A stretch of DNA of 64,000 nt from NCBI GenBank assembly GCA_026003395.1, contig BPHE01000004.1, forward strand, positions 62,001 to 126,000. Direction: 5' to 3'. A program made the translations under genes and the position numbers. The DNA is from Vicingaceae bacterium. Its GTDB lineage: Bacteria > Bacteroidota > Bacteroidia > Flavobacteriales_E > Vicingaceae. Shown one piece after another: positions 8,254 through 16,969 of this stretch. Each line of letters starts with the position of its first letter. The first letter of the stretch is position 1. The notes under the pieces are model-generated. The model was not told the origin of the DNA and searched no databases. It saw only the letters and a list, made by a program, of their open reading frames with translations.

Positions 8254-9375
8254 TTAAAAACGGTTTCTTATATACAAATAAACATAAAACCACTTATTAA
8301 CAAATTCCCAAAATAACGAAAATAAAAAAATATCTGCCACTTTTAATTTTTTCATTGTAGAATAAAATACGGGTAGAACAAGTATATACCGTAAAATTAA
8401 TACAGTCAATGCTAAATAAATATGGTTTTGGTAAAAAAATAATGAAATCAACAATAAAGCAAACATCAAATGGTAATTTATATGATGATATGCAAGTAAA
8501 AATTTATGTATGGTTTTATATCTCGAGCCGGTTGTCGAATGCCGTCTTTTTTGAATTAACCAATGGGTAAGATTATTCTTGGGAATGCTGAAAACAAAAG
8601 CATCTTCGGCAAGGCAGACAGTAGTGTTATGACGGTTTGCCGCCTGATTGACAAACAAATCATCATCGCCCGATTCTAAATCAAGGTGGGTGGCAAAACC
8701 TTTTTTGTTGAAAAAAAGTGTTTTTTTGTATGAAAGGTTTCTTCCTACTCCCATATAGGGTATTCCGGTTTTTGCAAATCCCAAATATTGCATTGCAATA
8801 TAATATGTGTCGAATCTAATCCAGTCATTCAACCATCCTTTCTGCCGAATGTAAGGAGAATAGCCCAAAACTATTTCGGTATTATTTTGATAAGAAGCCA
8901 TCATGTGCTTTATCCAGTTTTTTGATGAAGGCCTGCAATCGGCGTCTGTCAAGAGCAAGTGATTGTGTTGGGATTTTTTGATTCCAATGGTGAGCGCTCT
9001 TTTTTTGCTGAAATATTTTTCGTCGTTTTCTGTGGAAAAGGTATATTTCAAATTTGGATAAATCACGGTCAACCCTTTTAATATATCTTCCGTATCGTCT
9101 GTGCTGGCATCATTGACAACAATTACTTCAAAATCAGGATAGTTTTGTTCGAGAATCAAAGGAAGATTATTGATGATATTGTCCCTTTCGTTTTTGGCGC
9201 AAATGATTATGGAGACAGGAGGCCATTGTTCAACCTCTTCAATGGGGCGGTCTTTATGTAAGACTATTTTGTAAAAAATCGCATAGAAATATATTATTTC
9301 CGTCAATAAAGCAAACAAAAATAAAATGCTAATCCAATCGAGTGGGGTTGATTGTAAATGTTCTATCAATGACAT
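8254..9375 (-). CDS. Family 2 glycosyltransferase with membrane segments
   Basis: 373 aa from the ATG at 9375. Upstream in-frame codons would add a charged 25-residue leader in front of the first membrane segment. One N-terminal membrane segment is followed by a GT-A catalytic domain with SIIICAKNERDNI, VVNDASTDDTEDI, the metal-binding LLTDADCRP, and LESGDDDLF. The late QKRRHSTT resembles the QxxRW region. Two or three membrane segments close the protein. This is the plan of processive or lipid-linked GT2 enzymes acting at the inner membrane. Sugar donor and product are unknown. It heads the operon that continues into the sigma factor and rsmG. Confidence 0.85.
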   Translation of the reverse strand: MSLIEHLQSTPLDWISILFLFALLTEIIYFYAIFYKIVLHKDRPIEEVEQWPPVSIIICAKNERDNIINNLPLILEQNYPDFEVIVVNDASTDDTEDILKGLTVIYPNLKYTFSTENDEKYFSKKRALTIGIKKSQHNHLLLTDADCRPSSKNWIKHMMASYQNNTEIVLGYSPYIRQKGWLNDWIRFDTYYIAMQYLGFAKTGIPYMGVGRNLSYKKTLFFNKKGFATHLDLESGDDDLFVNQAANRHNTTVCLAEDAFVFSIPKNNLTHWLIQKRRHSTTGSRYKTIHKFLLAYHHINYHLMFALLLISLFFYQNHIYLALTVLILRYILVLPVFYSTMKKLKVADIFLFSLFWEFVNKWFYVYLYIRNRF

Positions 9376-9636
9376 GTGAAAACAAATTTTGTGTAAAATT
9401 AAATTATGTTTTATATTTTCTGTTGATAAAGTCAAATTTTCATCAGACAAATTTTCAACATACCAACAGGTTTAAAATGTTACGAAACATAAACTAATTG
9501 ATTTCAATTAAAAAGAAAACCGGTTAAAAAAATCTTTAAATCATGTTTGGCAATGCAAGAATGTTGGTTAATTAATGGTAATTTGTCAGGAAATGCCATA
9601 TTTTCATACTATATTGCAAAGAAATAATAAAGCATC

Positions 9637-10098
9637 ATGAAAAATATCATATTTATACCGGTTAAATTCCTGTTATTTTTTACGGTAATTGTCATGTTCA
9701 GTTCACTTTTTTGGCTTAAAGACATAGTGTTTTTAGATGAAAATGATTCATATGAACAGATTTATTTTGAAAAAGGAAATTGGGACGAAATCACTCAAAA
9801 AGCAAGAGATTTAAAAAGAAATTTATTTGTTTTTGTTATGGATTCTGCCAATGATGACAGTCAAAGGATGATGAAAAGTGTTTTCACTGAGATGAATGTC
9901 TCAAGGTTTTACAACGAAAATTATATCAATGTGTTAATACCGGCCAATTCCAAAAAGGGAAAAGAGTTAGTCCACCAATACAGAATATTGCAATTTCCTC
10001 ATTGTATTTATATGCATTACAATGGAAAAACAAAACACCAATTGTTTGGTTATCAAAATCCCGCCATTTTGTTGAAAATCGGGGAGAAGTATAAATGA
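9637..10098 (+). CDS. Membrane-anchored thioredoxin-fold protein without a CXXC motif
   Basis: 153 aa. An N-terminal hydrophobic segment (about 7-27) serves as anchor or signal. The rest has the layout of a DUF255/thioredoxin-like domain: a WDEITQKARDLKRNLFVFVM start, a helix (QRMMKSVFTEMNVSRFYNENYI), then FPHCIYMHYNGKT with the cis-Pro region before a final helix. The position expected to hold CXXC reads DSANDDSQ, so no redox pair is present. It is therefore probably a structural or chaperone-like member. It is followed by a secreted peroxiredoxin-like gene. Confidence 0.65.
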   Translation: MKNIIFIPVKFLLFFTVIVMFSSLFWLKDIVFLDENDSYEQIYFEKGNWDEITQKARDLKRNLFVFVMDSANDDSQRMMKSVFTEMNVSRFYNENYINVLIPANSKKGKELVHQYRILQFPHCIYMHYNGKTKHQLFGYQNPAILLKIGEKYK

Positions 10099-10171
10099 CA
10101 ATCAATTGTAAATTAAGTAAGAAAATTTTACTAATACTTTTTATCGTTGCAGAAATTTTTAAGTTAATATT

Positions 10172-10783
10172 ATGAAAAAAATTGCAAGTTTTTCAATTTT
10201 TATTTTTATAGTTCAAAGTTTTTGTTTTTCCCAGATAAAGATAAAATCCTTGGATGAGATAAATGGTTTAAATGTAGGTGATAGCATAGAAAATTTTCAA
10301 GCCATTAATCAATATGGAGATACATTCGACTTATATCAGTCATTAAAAGAAGGCCCGTTGGTCTTGATATTTTACAGAGGCCAGTGGTGTCCGGTTTGCA
10401 ATAGATATTTGAGTAATTTGCAAGACAGTATTAAATTTATTTATCAGAAAGGCGCCAAAGTTGTGGCTATTTCGCCTGAGAAACCTGAGTTGTTGGCAAA
10501 AACACAACAAAAAACCGGTGCAGAATTTATATTGTTGCATGATGAAGGGTATAAAATTGCTGCAATGTTTGATGTTTTATTCAAGCCGTCAAACTCTACT
10601 TTATTTTTATATAACACATTTGCCGGAGCAGATTTAAAAGATGCTCACGGACAAGATGAGCAACTTCTCCCGGTTCCCGCTACTTTCATTATTGGTAAAA
10701 ACAAAAAGATTCTTTGGAGGCATTTCGACCGAAATTATAAAATCAGAGCCGGCGTATGGGAAATTTTACAAAATATACCATAA
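10172..10783 (+). CDS. Secreted peroxiredoxin-like (AhpC/TSA family) protein
   Basis: 203 aa. A signal peptide of about 20 residues ends at SFCFSQ. The domain carries FQAINQYGDTFDLYQ, then FYRGQWCPVCNRYLSNL with Cys-Pro-Val-Cys near residues 73-76, then VVAISPEKPELLAKTQQKTG and PVPATFIIGKNKKILWRHFD. The RGxWCPxC form belongs to the peroxiredoxin-like subfamily rather than classical AhpC. It probably acts in the periplasm on peroxides or disulfides. It sits between a thioredoxin-fold protein and a barrel protein on the same strand. Confidence 0.8.
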   Translation: MKKIASFSIFIFIVQSFCFSQIKIKSLDEINGLNVGDSIENFQAINQYGDTFDLYQSLKEGPLVLIFYRGQWCPVCNRYLSNLQDSIKFIYQKGAKVVAISPEKPELLAKTQQKTGAEFILLHDEGYKIAAMFDVLFKPSNSTLFLYNTFAGADLKDAHGQDEQLLPVPATFIIGKNKKILWRHFDRNYKIRAGVWEILQNIP

Positions 10784-10795
10784 AAATGCAATCAA

Positions 10796-11737
10796 ATGCA
10801 TATTGACACTTTAAAAAGTTTTTTGAAAGGGTTGTTGGTATTTTCTGCCCTGTTTCAGATTCACGATGTTGCCTCGCAAGGTTGCAGCGATGCCGGGGCA
10901 TGTTCTATATCGGGCATCAGACATGATATAGAGGAAGATGATTCATTGTATGATAAAACTTCTTCAGAAAATGCTTTCACTATCTCCAACGCCATTGGTA
11001 TAGGTCAAACAAGATACCGGGTTTGGATTGGAGCATGGATTGTTGAGGGGCAATGGATAAGGAAAAATTTTCTTCTTTCTATACAATTGTCTTCTGCAAT
11101 AAAATACGGCCCATTGGGTTTGGTAACAGGTTTGTCGGATGTAATTGTAGCTGCTAATATCAATTTCTATAAAAATTTGAAATTGATCGCCGGGGGGAAG
11201 ATACCTTTTAATGATGCCAACATAAAGAAAGATGGATACGCCTTGCCAATGGCTTATCAAACTACATTGGGCACTTATGATCTCATCACAGGTCTTGCTT
11301 TCGAATACCGCAGGTGGTTGTTTTCCACTGCCTGGCAACAACCACTGATTCAAAATGGTAATCAGTTTGAGTCCGGGGTTTATTTAAATGAATTGACGGG
11401 TTTATACGTTACGACAAAAAACTTTATTCGTATGCCTGATTTGATTCTAAGAATTTCTCATTCATTAAAATATAAAAACCCGCGCTGGAAACAATCTTTG
11501 GGTCTTCTGACAATTTATCATTTGGACAACGATAAATATGTAGATGAAAATTCCGGTGAAATTTTGATATACGGAAGCAAAGGTCTCACTATAAATATAA
11601 ATTCCACATGGCATTATCAGCCACATGAAACTTCCAAGTGGGAGTTTCTATTGGGTTTCCCGGTTAAAGCCAGAAAAATAAGGCCCGAAGGATTAAGTCA
11701 ATTTACCCTTCAGGCCAAATGGATTAGGTTTTTCTAA
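10796..11737 (+). CDS. Predicted outer-membrane beta-barrel protein
   Basis: 313 aa. Residues 1-28 look like a signal peptide (FLKGLLVFSALFQIHDVASQ). A Cys-containing segment (QGCSDAGACSISG) then precedes a chain of alternating strands rich in aromatic and glycine residues, with repeated GLAFEYRRWLFSTAWQ-like hairpins to the C-terminus, which ends in an aromatic residue (WIRFF). This is the pattern of a transporter-type barrel. The gene starts 12 bases after the peroxiredoxin-like gene, so they are likely co-transcribed. I do not recognise a named family. The two Cys after the signal sequence could be substrates for the thiol proteins next door. Confidence 0.6.
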   Translation: MHIDTLKSFLKGLLVFSALFQIHDVASQGCSDAGACSISGIRHDIEEDDSLYDKTSSENAFTISNAIGIGQTRYRVWIGAWIVEGQWIRKNFLLSIQLSSAIKYGPLGLVTGLSDVIVAANINFYKNLKLIAGGKIPFNDANIKKDGYALPMAYQTTLGTYDLITGLAFEYRRWLFSTAWQQPLIQNGNQFESGVYLNELTGLYVTTKNFIRMPDLILRISHSLKYKNPRWKQSLGLLTIYHLDNDKYVDENSGEILIYGSKGLTININSTWHYQPHETSKWEFLLGFPVKARKIRPEGLSQFTLQAKWIRFF

Positions 11738-11873
11738 ATCGAAAAATTATTCCCAGTAAACTTGTTTTTTAATTCAACTACCCATAAAAATAAATTTCAT
11801 TTACAGGCAATTGGAGCAAACTTTATCGAGGTAATAAAGTAAAACAAGTGATAAAGATATGCTTGTCAGGGAA

Positions 11874-12125
11874 TTATCTTTCTCTTTGAGGCATAGCTTT
11901 TTTTACTAAAATGTTTCTGGTGCCAAGCAATTCTCCATCCAATTGTTCGATAGCGTTTTTTGCTTCGGATTCGTTGGGCATTTCAATAAACCCAAAACCT
12001 CTCGAACGGCCTGTGAATTTGTCTTTAATAATTTTGGCTGAATCCACAGCTCCAAATTGTTCAAAAAGAGATTTCAATTCGTGGTCTTCCACTTTAAAAT
12101 CGATGTTTCCTACATAAATGTTCAT
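11874..12125 (-). CDS. RNA-binding protein with a single RRM domain
   Basis: 83 aa, almost entirely one RNA recognition motif. RNP2 is IYVGNIDF (residues 3-10) and RNP1 is RGFGFIEM (42-49), with the aromatic positions for stacking RNA bases present. The C-terminus is short and basic (KKAMPQRER). Such small RRM proteins are common and abundant in Bacteroidota and act as post-transcriptional regulators; the targets here are unknown. The ATG is preceded by a long AT-rich leader that contains a hairpin. Confidence 0.92.
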   Translation of the reverse strand: MNIYVGNIDFKVEDHELKSLFEQFGAVDSAKIIKDKFTGRSRGFGFIEMPNESEAKNAIEQLDGELLGTRNILVKKAMPQRER

Positions 12126-12452
12126 AATAGTTGTTTTTTTTGGTTAATAAATAAATTTGATTTTATGAATAAGAAATGCCTTGAAAGAGAACTTTAAGGC
12201 AAATATTTCAGAATCGTATCAATAGCAAAAAATTAAAAAGTTAGTAAATAATTACGGCAAAGATACAATTATTTTTTTACTATGCAAATAAACAATTGTT
12301 TTAAGTGAAATCAAACCAAAAATACCAAAAGGATCAATTCTTAAGAAAGCAATTGGAATTCATTTATATGAATTCTATTGAAAAATAAAATTACCCAAAA
12401 ATATTTTTAAGAAAAAATTTTAAATGATTATGTTTGTCCGAAAAAAAGAGAA
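12126..12452. other. 327-base intergenic region between the divergent RRM and icd genes
   Basis: No gene is visible. At 12178-12200 there is a hairpin (GCCTT/AAGGC plus AAAG/CTTT with one bulge), which would lie in the 5' leader of the RRM gene. TATGTTTG at 12429-12436 is a possible -7 element for icd. The remainder is very AT-rich. Confidence 0.5.
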
Positions 12453-13889
12453 ATGAAGCGAATTACAATAGCAAAAGGAGATGGCATAGGCCCGGAAATA
12501 ATGGACGCTACTTTGAAAATATTAAAAGCGGCAGGGGCAGAGATTGAAATTGACGAAGTAGAAATAGGAGAGAAAGTTTACAAATCCGGCCATACCTCGG
12601 GCATAGCTCCGGATGCATGGGAAATTATAAGAAGAAATAAAGTATTTTTAAAAGCTCCTATTACAACGCCATTAGGTGGTGGATATAAAAGCTTGAATGT
12701 TACCATACGCAAGACACTTGGTTTGTTTGCCAATGTCAGGCCTTGCAGGAGTTTGCATCCATATATCCAAACCAAACATCCCGAAGTGGATCTGGTGATC
12801 ATTCGCGAAAACGAAGAAGATTTATATGCCGGTATAGAGCATCAACAAACAAGGGAGGTTGTGCAATGTTTAAAATTGATTAGCCGCCCGGGGTGCGAAA
12901 AAATTATTCGTTATGCTTTTGAATATGCCCGCCAACAGGGCAGGAGAAAGGTGAGCTGCTTCACCAAAGACAATATCATGAAACAAACCGACGGAATGTT
13001 TCACCGTATATTTGAAGAAATATCCAAAGAATATCCTGATATAGCTTCCGACCATTGGATCATTGATATTGCTACGGCACGACTCGCCGATACACCGGAA
13101 ATATTCGACGTTATTGTAACATTAAATCTCTATGGCGACATTTTGAGTGATGTGGCAGCCCAGATAACCGGTTCTGTTGGTTTGGGTGGTTCTGCCAATG
13201 TAGGAGAAGATTTTGCCATGTTTGAAGCTATTCATGGTTCGGCACCCGATATTGCCGGAAAAAATATAGCCAATCCTTCAGGGTTATTACAAGCAGCCAT
13301 CATGATGCTTAATCATATAGGACAAAACGACGTGGCCGAAAAAGTGCAAAATGCCTGGTTGTGTACAATAGAAGACGGTGTGCATACAGCAGATATATAC
13401 AAAGAAGGTATCAGCAAAATTAAAGTAACTACCGATGAGTTTGCAGAGGCCGTAATATCAAGATTAGGGAAAAAACCTCAAATGATCAAACCCGTTACGT
13501 ATGCCAATTCGACATCCATTAAAATTCCTCCATATCAAAGACCTACTGATATTGAAAAAACTCTTGTGGGTGTGGATATATTTGCCGATTGGCCGGGAAA
13601 AAATCCGGATGAATTGGCTCAAAAGTTACAACAAATGGAATGTAACGGGATACATTTGGTGATGATTACCAATCGTGGTGTGAAAGTTTGGCCCGGTGGA
13701 TTTGAAGAAACTTTTTGTACAGACCATTGGCGCTGCCGTTTTGAGCATAAAGACAAAAAAGCTATTTCGCATCAAGACATTGTCCGTTTGTTGCAAAAAG
13801 CCATTGAGGTGGGGGTGGAGGTCATTAAAACCGAAAACCTGTATATGTTTGATGGTAAACCCGGCTATTCCCTCGGGCAAGGGCAATAA
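12453..13889 (+). CDS. icd: NADP-type isocitrate dehydrogenase (Thermus-like, with C-terminal extension)
   Basis: 478 aa. The isopropylmalate/isocitrate dehydrogenase fold spans residues 1-340: KGDGIGPEIM near the start, SLNVTIRKTLGLFANVRPCR for substrate binding, IIRENEEDLYAGIEH, NLYGDILSDVAAQITGSVGL with the metal-binding aspartates, and HGSAPDIAGKNIANPSG for the cofactor. Residues from about 365 on form an additional domain as in the long Thermus-type enzyme, ending in KTENLYMFDGKPGYSLGQGQ. It oxidises isocitrate to 2-oxoglutarate in the TCA cycle. NADP preference is inferred from the subfamily. The gene is monocistronic. Confidence 0.88.
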   Translation: MKRITIAKGDGIGPEIMDATLKILKAAGAEIEIDEVEIGEKVYKSGHTSGIAPDAWEIIRRNKVFLKAPITTPLGGGYKSLNVTIRKTLGLFANVRPCRSLHPYIQTKHPEVDLVIIRENEEDLYAGIEHQQTREVVQCLKLISRPGCEKIIRYAFEYARQQGRRKVSCFTKDNIMKQTDGMFHRIFEEISKEYPDIASDHWIIDIATARLADTPEIFDVIVTLNLYGDILSDVAAQITGSVGLGGSANVGEDFAMFEAIHGSAPDIAGKNIANPSGLLQAAIMMLNHIGQNDVAEKVQNAWLCTIEDGVHTADIYKEGISKIKVTTDEFAEAVISRLGKKPQMIKPVTYANSTSIKIPPYQRPTDIEKTLVGVDIFADWPGKNPDELAQKLQQMECNGIHLVMITNRGVKVWPGGFEETFCTDHWRCRFEHKDKKAISHQDIVRLLQKAIEVGVEVIKTENLYMFDGKPGYSLGQGQ

Positions 13890-14053
13890 TCAACCTTCAT
13901 TGATTTTTATTTATCGGAAATTTTTTGATTCAGGTAAAGGATTGCTGCCAATGTGAATAATTATGAGGAAAAATTTTGTTCGAACTTCACAATATGGAGT
14001 TTATATGTGCAATCATCTTGATGTGCCTTGAAATGATGATTCAACAAACCTTT

Positions 14054-14083
14054 TTTTAATATAAAAAAATTAATGTACATTTG
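14054..14083 (+). promoter_or_regulatory. Predicted promoter of the THX gene
   Basis: TACATTTG (14076-14083) fits the Bacteroidota -7 element. A T-rich stretch (TTTA, 14054-14057) lies 18 bases upstream at -33. The THX ATG follows 26 bases downstream. Confidence 0.5.
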
Positions 14084-14108
14084 CAATCAAATTTTTTAAA
14101 CAAAAATT

Positions 14109-14387
14109 ATGGGAAAAGGAGATAAAAAAACCAAAAGAGGGAAAATTTGGAGAGGCACATATGGCAACTCTCGCAAAAGAAAAAAAACAAAAGTTTCTAA
14201 ACCTGTTACCAAAAAAGAAGTAAAAGAGGCTGTAGAAGCTGTTGTGGAAGAAGCCAAAGCCGCTAAGAAAAAAACTGCCGAAAAAAAGGAAACGGCCAAG
14301 AAAACCACAACCAAAAAAACTGCATCAAAGAAAACTACTGCCAAAAAATCTACATCAAAAGAATCAAAAGAAAAAGGAGAAGAATAG
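14109..14387 (+). CDS. 30S ribosomal protein THX with a histone-H1-like basic tail
   Basis: 92 aa. Residues 1-25 (MGKGDKKTKRGKIWRGTYGN, then SRKRK) match the small THX/S31e-like ribosomal protein of Bacteroidota and Thermus, which binds the head of the 30S subunit. In related organisms it is usually about half this length. Residues 30-92 are an added Lys/Ala/Glu/Thr tail with KKTA, KKTTTKKTASKK and AKKST-type repeats, resembling the C-terminus of histone H1 or bacterial HU-like proteins. A terminator follows. Ribosomal identity is firm; the function of the tail is unknown. Confidence 0.82.
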   Translation: MGKGDKKTKRGKIWRGTYGNSRKRKKTKVSKPVTKKEVKEAVEAVVEEAKAAKKKTAEKKETAKKTTTKKTASKKTTAKKSTSKESKEKGEE

Positions 14388-14425
14388 AATTACTTTCCAA
14401 CGTCTTTTAAATCATAAATTTCATT

Positions 14426-14462
14426 AAAAGAGCCGACAAATTCCGGCTCTTTTGTTTTTTTT
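14426..14462 (+). terminator. Rho-independent terminator after THX
   Basis: AAAAGAGCCG and CGGCTCTTTT form a ten-pair stem around an eight-base loop, followed by a T run. It ends just before the recF start codon. Confidence 0.85.
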
Positions 14463-14467
14463 GCTTT

Positions 14468-15547
14468 ATGCATTTGACAACATTAAAAATAGAAAATTTT
14501 AAAAATTACCGTTTACGAGAGTTAATGTTCGATTTGCAATCAAATGTAATTGTTGGGCCTAATGGAACAGGCAAAACCACCATACTTGATGCCATCCATG
14601 TGTTGTCGATGACCAAAAGTTTTTTGAATTCTCTGGATTCTCAATTAATTTATGAAGGAGAGGAATATTATGCCATAGAAGGTAAATTCAAATACAAAGA
14701 AGAAAAGAATGTCAGGGTTTATTTTTCAAAAAATGGAAAAAAAATAATTAAAGTGAATGACTTGGTGCAAGACAAGATTTCCGATCATATAGGAAAAATT
14801 CCTCTTGTTATCATAAGCCCCGAAGATAACCGATTGATATTCGAAGGAAGCGATTGGCGCAGAAAATTCATGGATGCCACGATATCGCAATGGAATAAAA
14901 AATATTTGCAAGCACTTATAAGTTATAATTCATTTTTAAAACAACGAAATGCACTTTTGAAAAACATCAGTGGCAATGCTTCTGCTTCAATGCTCGAAGT
15001 ATTCAATTTTAAAATGGACAAAGAGGCAGAATATATTTTTACCGAACGTGTAAATTTTATGCATGAAATTCAACCTCAATTTGATCTTTTTCACAAGCAA
15101 ATATCCGGGCAGCAAGAAAGTGTTCAATTAATTTATGACCATAACAGAGAGAGACAAACCTACCTCGAGATGTGGGAAAACTCAATTGAACAAGACCTGC
15201 GCTTACAATACACGACACAGGGTATTCATAAAGAAGATTTAAAACTACTTATCGAACAAAAACCTTTGAAAAAATATGCATCCCAGGGACAACAAAAATC
15301 GTTTCTTTTGGCTCTCAAATTGGCTCAATATGTCTATTTAAAAAACAAAACCGGAATTTATCCGGTTTTATTACTTGACGACATTCATGATAAAATTGAC
15401 GAAAAACGCCTTTTTGCATTTTTTGAGATTTTAAATCAAAATCAATTTGGACAAATGTTTATTACCGACACGCATTTGGATCGTATACCGGAAATTTTTC
15501 GTAAATTAGGAAGGAACTATTCAATTTTACATACAGAACGCCTATGA
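14468..15547 (+). CDS. recF: DNA replication and repair protein RecF
   Basis: 359 aa. An SMC-like ATPase with KIENFKNY at the start, Walker A GPNGTGKTT (30-38), the signature region SQGQQKSFLLALKLAQ and Walker B YPVLLLDDIHDKID near 300, followed by MFITDT. RecF loads RecA at single-strand gaps with RecO and RecR. It overlaps the next gene (DciA-like) by four bases, giving a recF-dciA pair that is common in Bacteroidota. The THX terminator lies immediately upstream. Confidence 0.93.
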   Translation: MHLTTLKIENFKNYRLRELMFDLQSNVIVGPNGTGKTTILDAIHVLSMTKSFLNSLDSQLIYEGEEYYAIEGKFKYKEEKNVRVYFSKNGKKIIKVNDLVQDKISDHIGKIPLVIISPEDNRLIFEGSDWRRKFMDATISQWNKKYLQALISYNSFLKQRNALLKNISGNASASMLEVFNFKMDKEAEYIFTERVNFMHEIQPQFDLFHKQISGQQESVQLIYDHNRERQTYLEMWENSIEQDLRLQYTTQGIHKEDLKLLIEQKPLKKYASQGQQKSFLLALKLAQYVYLKNKTGIYPVLLLDDIHDKIDEKRLFAFFEILNQNQFGQMFITDTHLDRIPEIFRKLGRNYSILHTERL

Positions 15548-15822
15548 AAAATGAAAATTTTGGAGATATGATCAAAGAATTGCTCTATGCATATGGCTAT
15601 GGAGACCGCATTCAACGCTACGAACTGATGAAACATTGGGAAGAGATTGTAGGACCTCAGGTGGCCCGTTTTACACAAGATCTGAAAATTAAAAATGGAA
15701 TTCTTTGGATTAAGGTAGATGAGGCCGTGGTAAAGGATGTTATGTTTCACAAACGTCAAGAAATTCTCGAAAGAGTGAATAAGATACTGGGAAATAAAAT
15801 CACTGAACTGAAGTTTTTATGA
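15544..15822 (+). CDS. DciA-like DUF721 protein (replicative helicase loader family)
   Basis: 92 aa, one DUF721/KH-like domain. MIKELLYAYGYGDRIQRYEL precedes the family's W-E-IVGPQVA core (HWEEIVGPQVARFTQ), followed by ILWIKVDEAVVKDVM and a final helix that ends in the usual ITELKF. DciA proteins load DnaB helicase at replication forks. This is the short Bacteroidota form. It overlaps recF by four bases and the following gene by four bases, indicating one transcript. Confidence 0.82.
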   Translation: MKNENFGDMIKELLYAYGYGDRIQRYELMKHWEEIVGPQVARFTQDLKIKNGILWIKVDEAVVKDVMFHKRQEILERVNKILGNKITELKFL

Positions 15823-16361
15823 AAAGACGAATTTTTTATTTTTTATTAAACCGACGCTTGAATAAAAAGCCGCCCCTTTCACTTCAGCCCAAACCATGGG
15901 ATGAAATTAAGAAAATTATCGTGCTTATTCATAAAAACACTCTTACGCAAGAAATACTTAATACGGTCGATGATTATTTTACCAAGCAAGGCAAAGAAGT
16001 TTATTGGATAATTATGGCAAATAATTCTATTAAAAATCAATGGAACAAAAATGTTAAATTGACGTCAAAACCTCCGATAATTCTTACGAATAAAGATTGC
16101 AACTGGTTGGGCATACCAAAGAGCAAGGCCGTAAAGCGTTTGATGGTCAACCCGTCTGATATGTTAATTTTTTGGAATTTTACTTCGCACATGCATCATC
16201 GCTCATTTATTTGGATCTCCTACTTGGCAAATTCTCATTGTAAAATCGGGTTTAACCAAATTGCATCATGGTCCGACATGACTATTAACCTGCCTCATGA
16301 ATATACCACCATACAAGTTTTAAATTCATTAGAAAAGAATTATAAACAACTCTTTCATTAA
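15819..16361 (+). CDS. DUF6913-type conserved Bacteroidota protein
   Basis: 180 aa, no membrane segment. A basic N-terminus (MKRRIFYFLLNRRLNKK) leads into an alpha/beta region with KKIIVLIHKNT, then LTNKDCNWLGIPKS, LMVNPSDMLIFWNF and CKIGFNQIA. This order (an NxDxNWLG-like segment, then P.D.LI..., then a K.GF/IG segment) resembles the DUF6913 family, whose function is not known. It is coupled by a four-base overlap to the dciA-like gene. The family assignment is from memory of the pattern. Confidence 0.6.
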   Translation: MKRRIFYFLLNRRLNKKPPLSLQPKPWDEIKKIIVLIHKNTLTQEILNTVDDYFTKQGKEVYWIIMANNSIKNQWNKNVKLTSKPPIILTNKDCNWLGIPKSKAVKRLMVNPSDMLIFWNFTSHMHHRSFIWISYLANSHCKIGFNQIASWSDMTINLPHEYTTIQVLNSLEKNYKQLFH

Positions 16362-16390
16362 TCGATCCGGACCTCCTTGTTTTATTAAAT

Positions 16391-16969
16391 CTATTGAGAC
16401 CTATTGGCCCCCCTTGAATTATTCGACATTAAATTAAATCCTAAACCGGCAGAGAATACAGATTGAAATAAAGAAATCGGGCGGTCAAAAGAATGTTGCC
16501 CCATGATGGTTCTAATCTGTACAAAAAAATGCATAAATCGATAGATGAAAAATTGCCCGCCAAAATTGACAGAAAACAATGGATTGATGCCCGCTGTGTA
16601 TTCTCGGGAAAATGGAAATGGATTGACAGCAGTGTATGAAAGTCCCGGTTGAAGACCGGCATACCAGTAACTGATTCCTTTCACTTTATAGAAATTAATT
16701 CCAAAAAAAAGCATATGGTGGAACATGAATTTATCGGTGTTGGGCTCGCCAATATAATAAAATGCTTCACCCGAGAATGCTTTTTGGTTTTTTAAAAATA
16801 GTTGCATTGAACCGTGAAGGTAAATTGGCCGGGAATCGATATTCCAAAAATTTGCAGGAGCAAATGTAAGTTGAGAGGCAAAAATAGGGGGCAATTTAAC
16901 CTCATCGGTTTGGGCAAAGGCTTGACAAGCAAATAGAAGAATGATTATTGAGAAATTTTTGATCCCCAT
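16391..16969 (-). CDS. Secreted beta-barrel-like protein of unknown function
   Basis: 192 aa. The signal peptide (NFSIIILLFACQAFAQ) is clear. The mature part consists of alternating aromatic/glycine strands (MFHHMLFFGINFYKV, WYAGLQPGLSY, NFGGQFFIYRFMHFFVQI, FSAGLGFNLM), suggesting a small eight-strand outer-membrane barrel. It overlaps the preceding minus-strand barrel gene by 25 bases, so the two are probably expressed together. No named family is recognised. Confidence 0.6.
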   Translation of the reverse strand: MGIKNFSIIILLFACQAFAQTDEVKLPPIFASQLTFAPANFWNIDSRPIYLHGSMQLFLKNQKAFSGEAFYYIGEPNTDKFMFHHMLFFGINFYKVKGISYWYAGLQPGLSYTAVNPFPFSREYTAGINPLFSVNFGGQFFIYRFMHFFVQIRTIMGQHSFDRPISLFQSVFSAGLGFNLMSNNSRGANRSQ

